This document shows positions 31,621-32,404 of a stretch of 32,404 bases of DNA, in pieces. A model generated the notes under the pieces. That model was not told where the DNA came from. It was given only the letters and a program-made list of their open reading frames with translations, and made no database searches. Origin of the DNA: Gemmatimonadota bacterium. GTDB taxonomy: Bacteria > Gemmatimonadota > Gemmatimonadetes > Gemmatimonadales > GWC2-71-9. The number at the start of each line of letters is the position of its first letter. The stretch's first letter is position 1. Location: positions 1 through 32,404 of the forward strand of contig JACQVB010000018.1 in NCBI GenBank assembly GCA_016209985.1, read 5' to 3'. A program made the position numbers and the translations under genes.

Positions 31621-32404
31621 TTCATCAATCCTTCAAGCTCCTTCATACCCTTCTCAATTTCTTTCTCCAGGATTGCCAGCTCCGCTAGGATCGTCCTCGG
31701 CGCGACATGCGCCACATCATCGTTTACTGCCTCCTTGTACCGATTCAGCGACAGGTCATAATCGTTGGCAGTGATATCCGCCTGCGGCACCGTGAAGCTC
31801 TGGTCCGTCCGCGCCCGCTTAGTCTCTTTCTTGTCCCGCTCCCACCACCGCGCCAGCACGTCCGGCAAGTTGTTCTTCATATGCTCATCGGCCGTCAGCG
31901 CCTTCGCTGGCGAAACACCGAGTTTATCCTCCGCGAGGAGGGGCGTACGCTTGTCGTCCAGGCTCCAACCGTCAGCGTCTACGTCATAGAACCAGACCCG
32001 ATCCGTCCCGCCGGAGTTGGTCTTTGTGAAGAGGAGTATGGCAGTCGAGACGCCGGCGTAGGGTTTGAATACGCCGCCGGGCAGCGATATGACCGCATCG
32101 AGCTTCTGCTCCTCCACCAGCATCTTCCGCAGCGTCTTGTGCGCGTTGCTCGATCCGAACAGCACGCCATCCGGGACGATCACCGCCGCTCGGCCGCCTG
32201 GCTTGAGCAGGCGCAGGAACAGCGCGAGGAAGAGCAGCTCGGTCTTCTTGGTCTTGACGATCTGCAAGAGGTCCTTGGCGGTGTTCTCGTAGTCGAGACT
32301 GCCGGCAAAGGGCGGATTGGCCAGCACCAGCGTGTATTTCTCCTCCTCGCCCGCGTGGTCCTGCGCCAGCGAGTCGCGGTAGCGGATGTCAGGGTTCTCC
32401 ACGC
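31617..32404 (-). CDS. hsdM: Type I restriction-modification DNA methyltransferase subunit M, C-terminal part (5' end outside window)
   Basis: About 262 residues are present and the frame is open to the window edge. The catalytic N6-adenine methylase motif IV NPPF is present (YTLVLANPPFAGS, ~24-36 of this fragment), as are LRLLKPGGRAAVIVPDGVLFGS and LPGGVFKPYAGVSTAILLFTK, typical N6_Mtase blocks. The C-terminal helices (~180-261) that contact HsdS follow, including AELAILEKEIEKGMKELEGLM. The SAM-binding motif I lies outside the window. The TGA overlaps the hsdS GTG. Confidence 0.95.
   Translation of the reverse strand, partial: VENPDIRYRDSLAQDHAGEEEKYTLVLANPPFAGSLDYENTAKDLLQIVKTKKTELLFLALFLRLLKPGGRAAVIVPDGVLFGSSNAHKTLRKMLVEEQKLDAVISLPGGVFKPYAGVSTAILLFTKTNSGGTDRVWFYDVDADGWSLDDKRTPLLAEDKLGVSPAKALTADEHMKNNLPDVLARWWERDKKETKRARTDQSFTVPQADITANDYDLSLNRYKEAVNDDVAHVAPRTILAELAILEKEIEKGMKELEGLMK

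Overview
The window looks like a chromosomal segment of a GC-rich, Gram-negative-type bacterium. It has lipoproteins with lipoboxes, a Spy-like exported protein, a TonB-free mix of transporters and secreted peptidases, and an MglA/MglB pair. The gene order dnaX-ybaB-recR followed by mglB-mglA, together with many tandem/inverted micro-repeats between genes, suggests a Gemmatimonadota-like soil or sediment lineage. That placement is inference from content, not a database match.

Layout. 1-3670 (+) is a housekeeping run: the dnaX tail, ybaB, recR, a small membrane-anchored protein, a roadblock protein (mglB-like), an MglA-like GTPase and pgsA. cinA (3781-5034) follows. Convergent to it is a two-gene nucleotidyltransferase/AT-hook module that resembles a toxin-antitoxin pair (5029-6011, -). 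Next come an AI-2E-type permease (-), a Spy-like secreted protein (+), and grpE-dnaJ (+). Two lipoproteins, an M28 peptidase (-), pdxH (+), a Kef-type antiporter with RCK domains (-), an aldo/keto reductase and a glutamyl-endopeptidase-like S9 protease (+) fill 9.8-19 kb. From 19 to 24.7 kb lie a four-helix-bundle gene with a YvlD/holin-like gene, a DAACS symporter, an ABC-F protein, a second aldo/keto reductase and a frameshifted DUF4112 gene. A covalent-FAD (BBE-type) oxidase follows. The last 6.2 kb (-) is a type I restriction-modification operon, hsdM(partial)-hsdS-[antitoxin-ParE-regulator fragment]-hsdR. A Uma2 nuclease remnant on the other strand sits at the join.

The most unusual feature is a family of intergenic arrays. 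Short units (7, 8, 9 or 10 nt, different at each locus) are tandemly repeated, usually on both arms of an inverted repeat, and they abut or overlap stop codons. One 10-nt unit (GGGTCGGTAA) occurs at two loci and supplies the C-terminal codons and the TAA stop of three unrelated genes. In one place the two arms are about 0.84 kb apart and enclose the four-helix-bundle/YvlD pair, which is visibly less GC-rich than its neighbours. Similar repeats also lie inside cinA and the S9 protease as in-frame insertions.

No rRNA, tRNA, CRISPR array or insertion sequence was recognised. There is no gene-free stretch longer than about 210 bases. Translational coupling by 4-nt overlaps (ATGA, GTGA, TTGA) is common, especially in the restriction operon.
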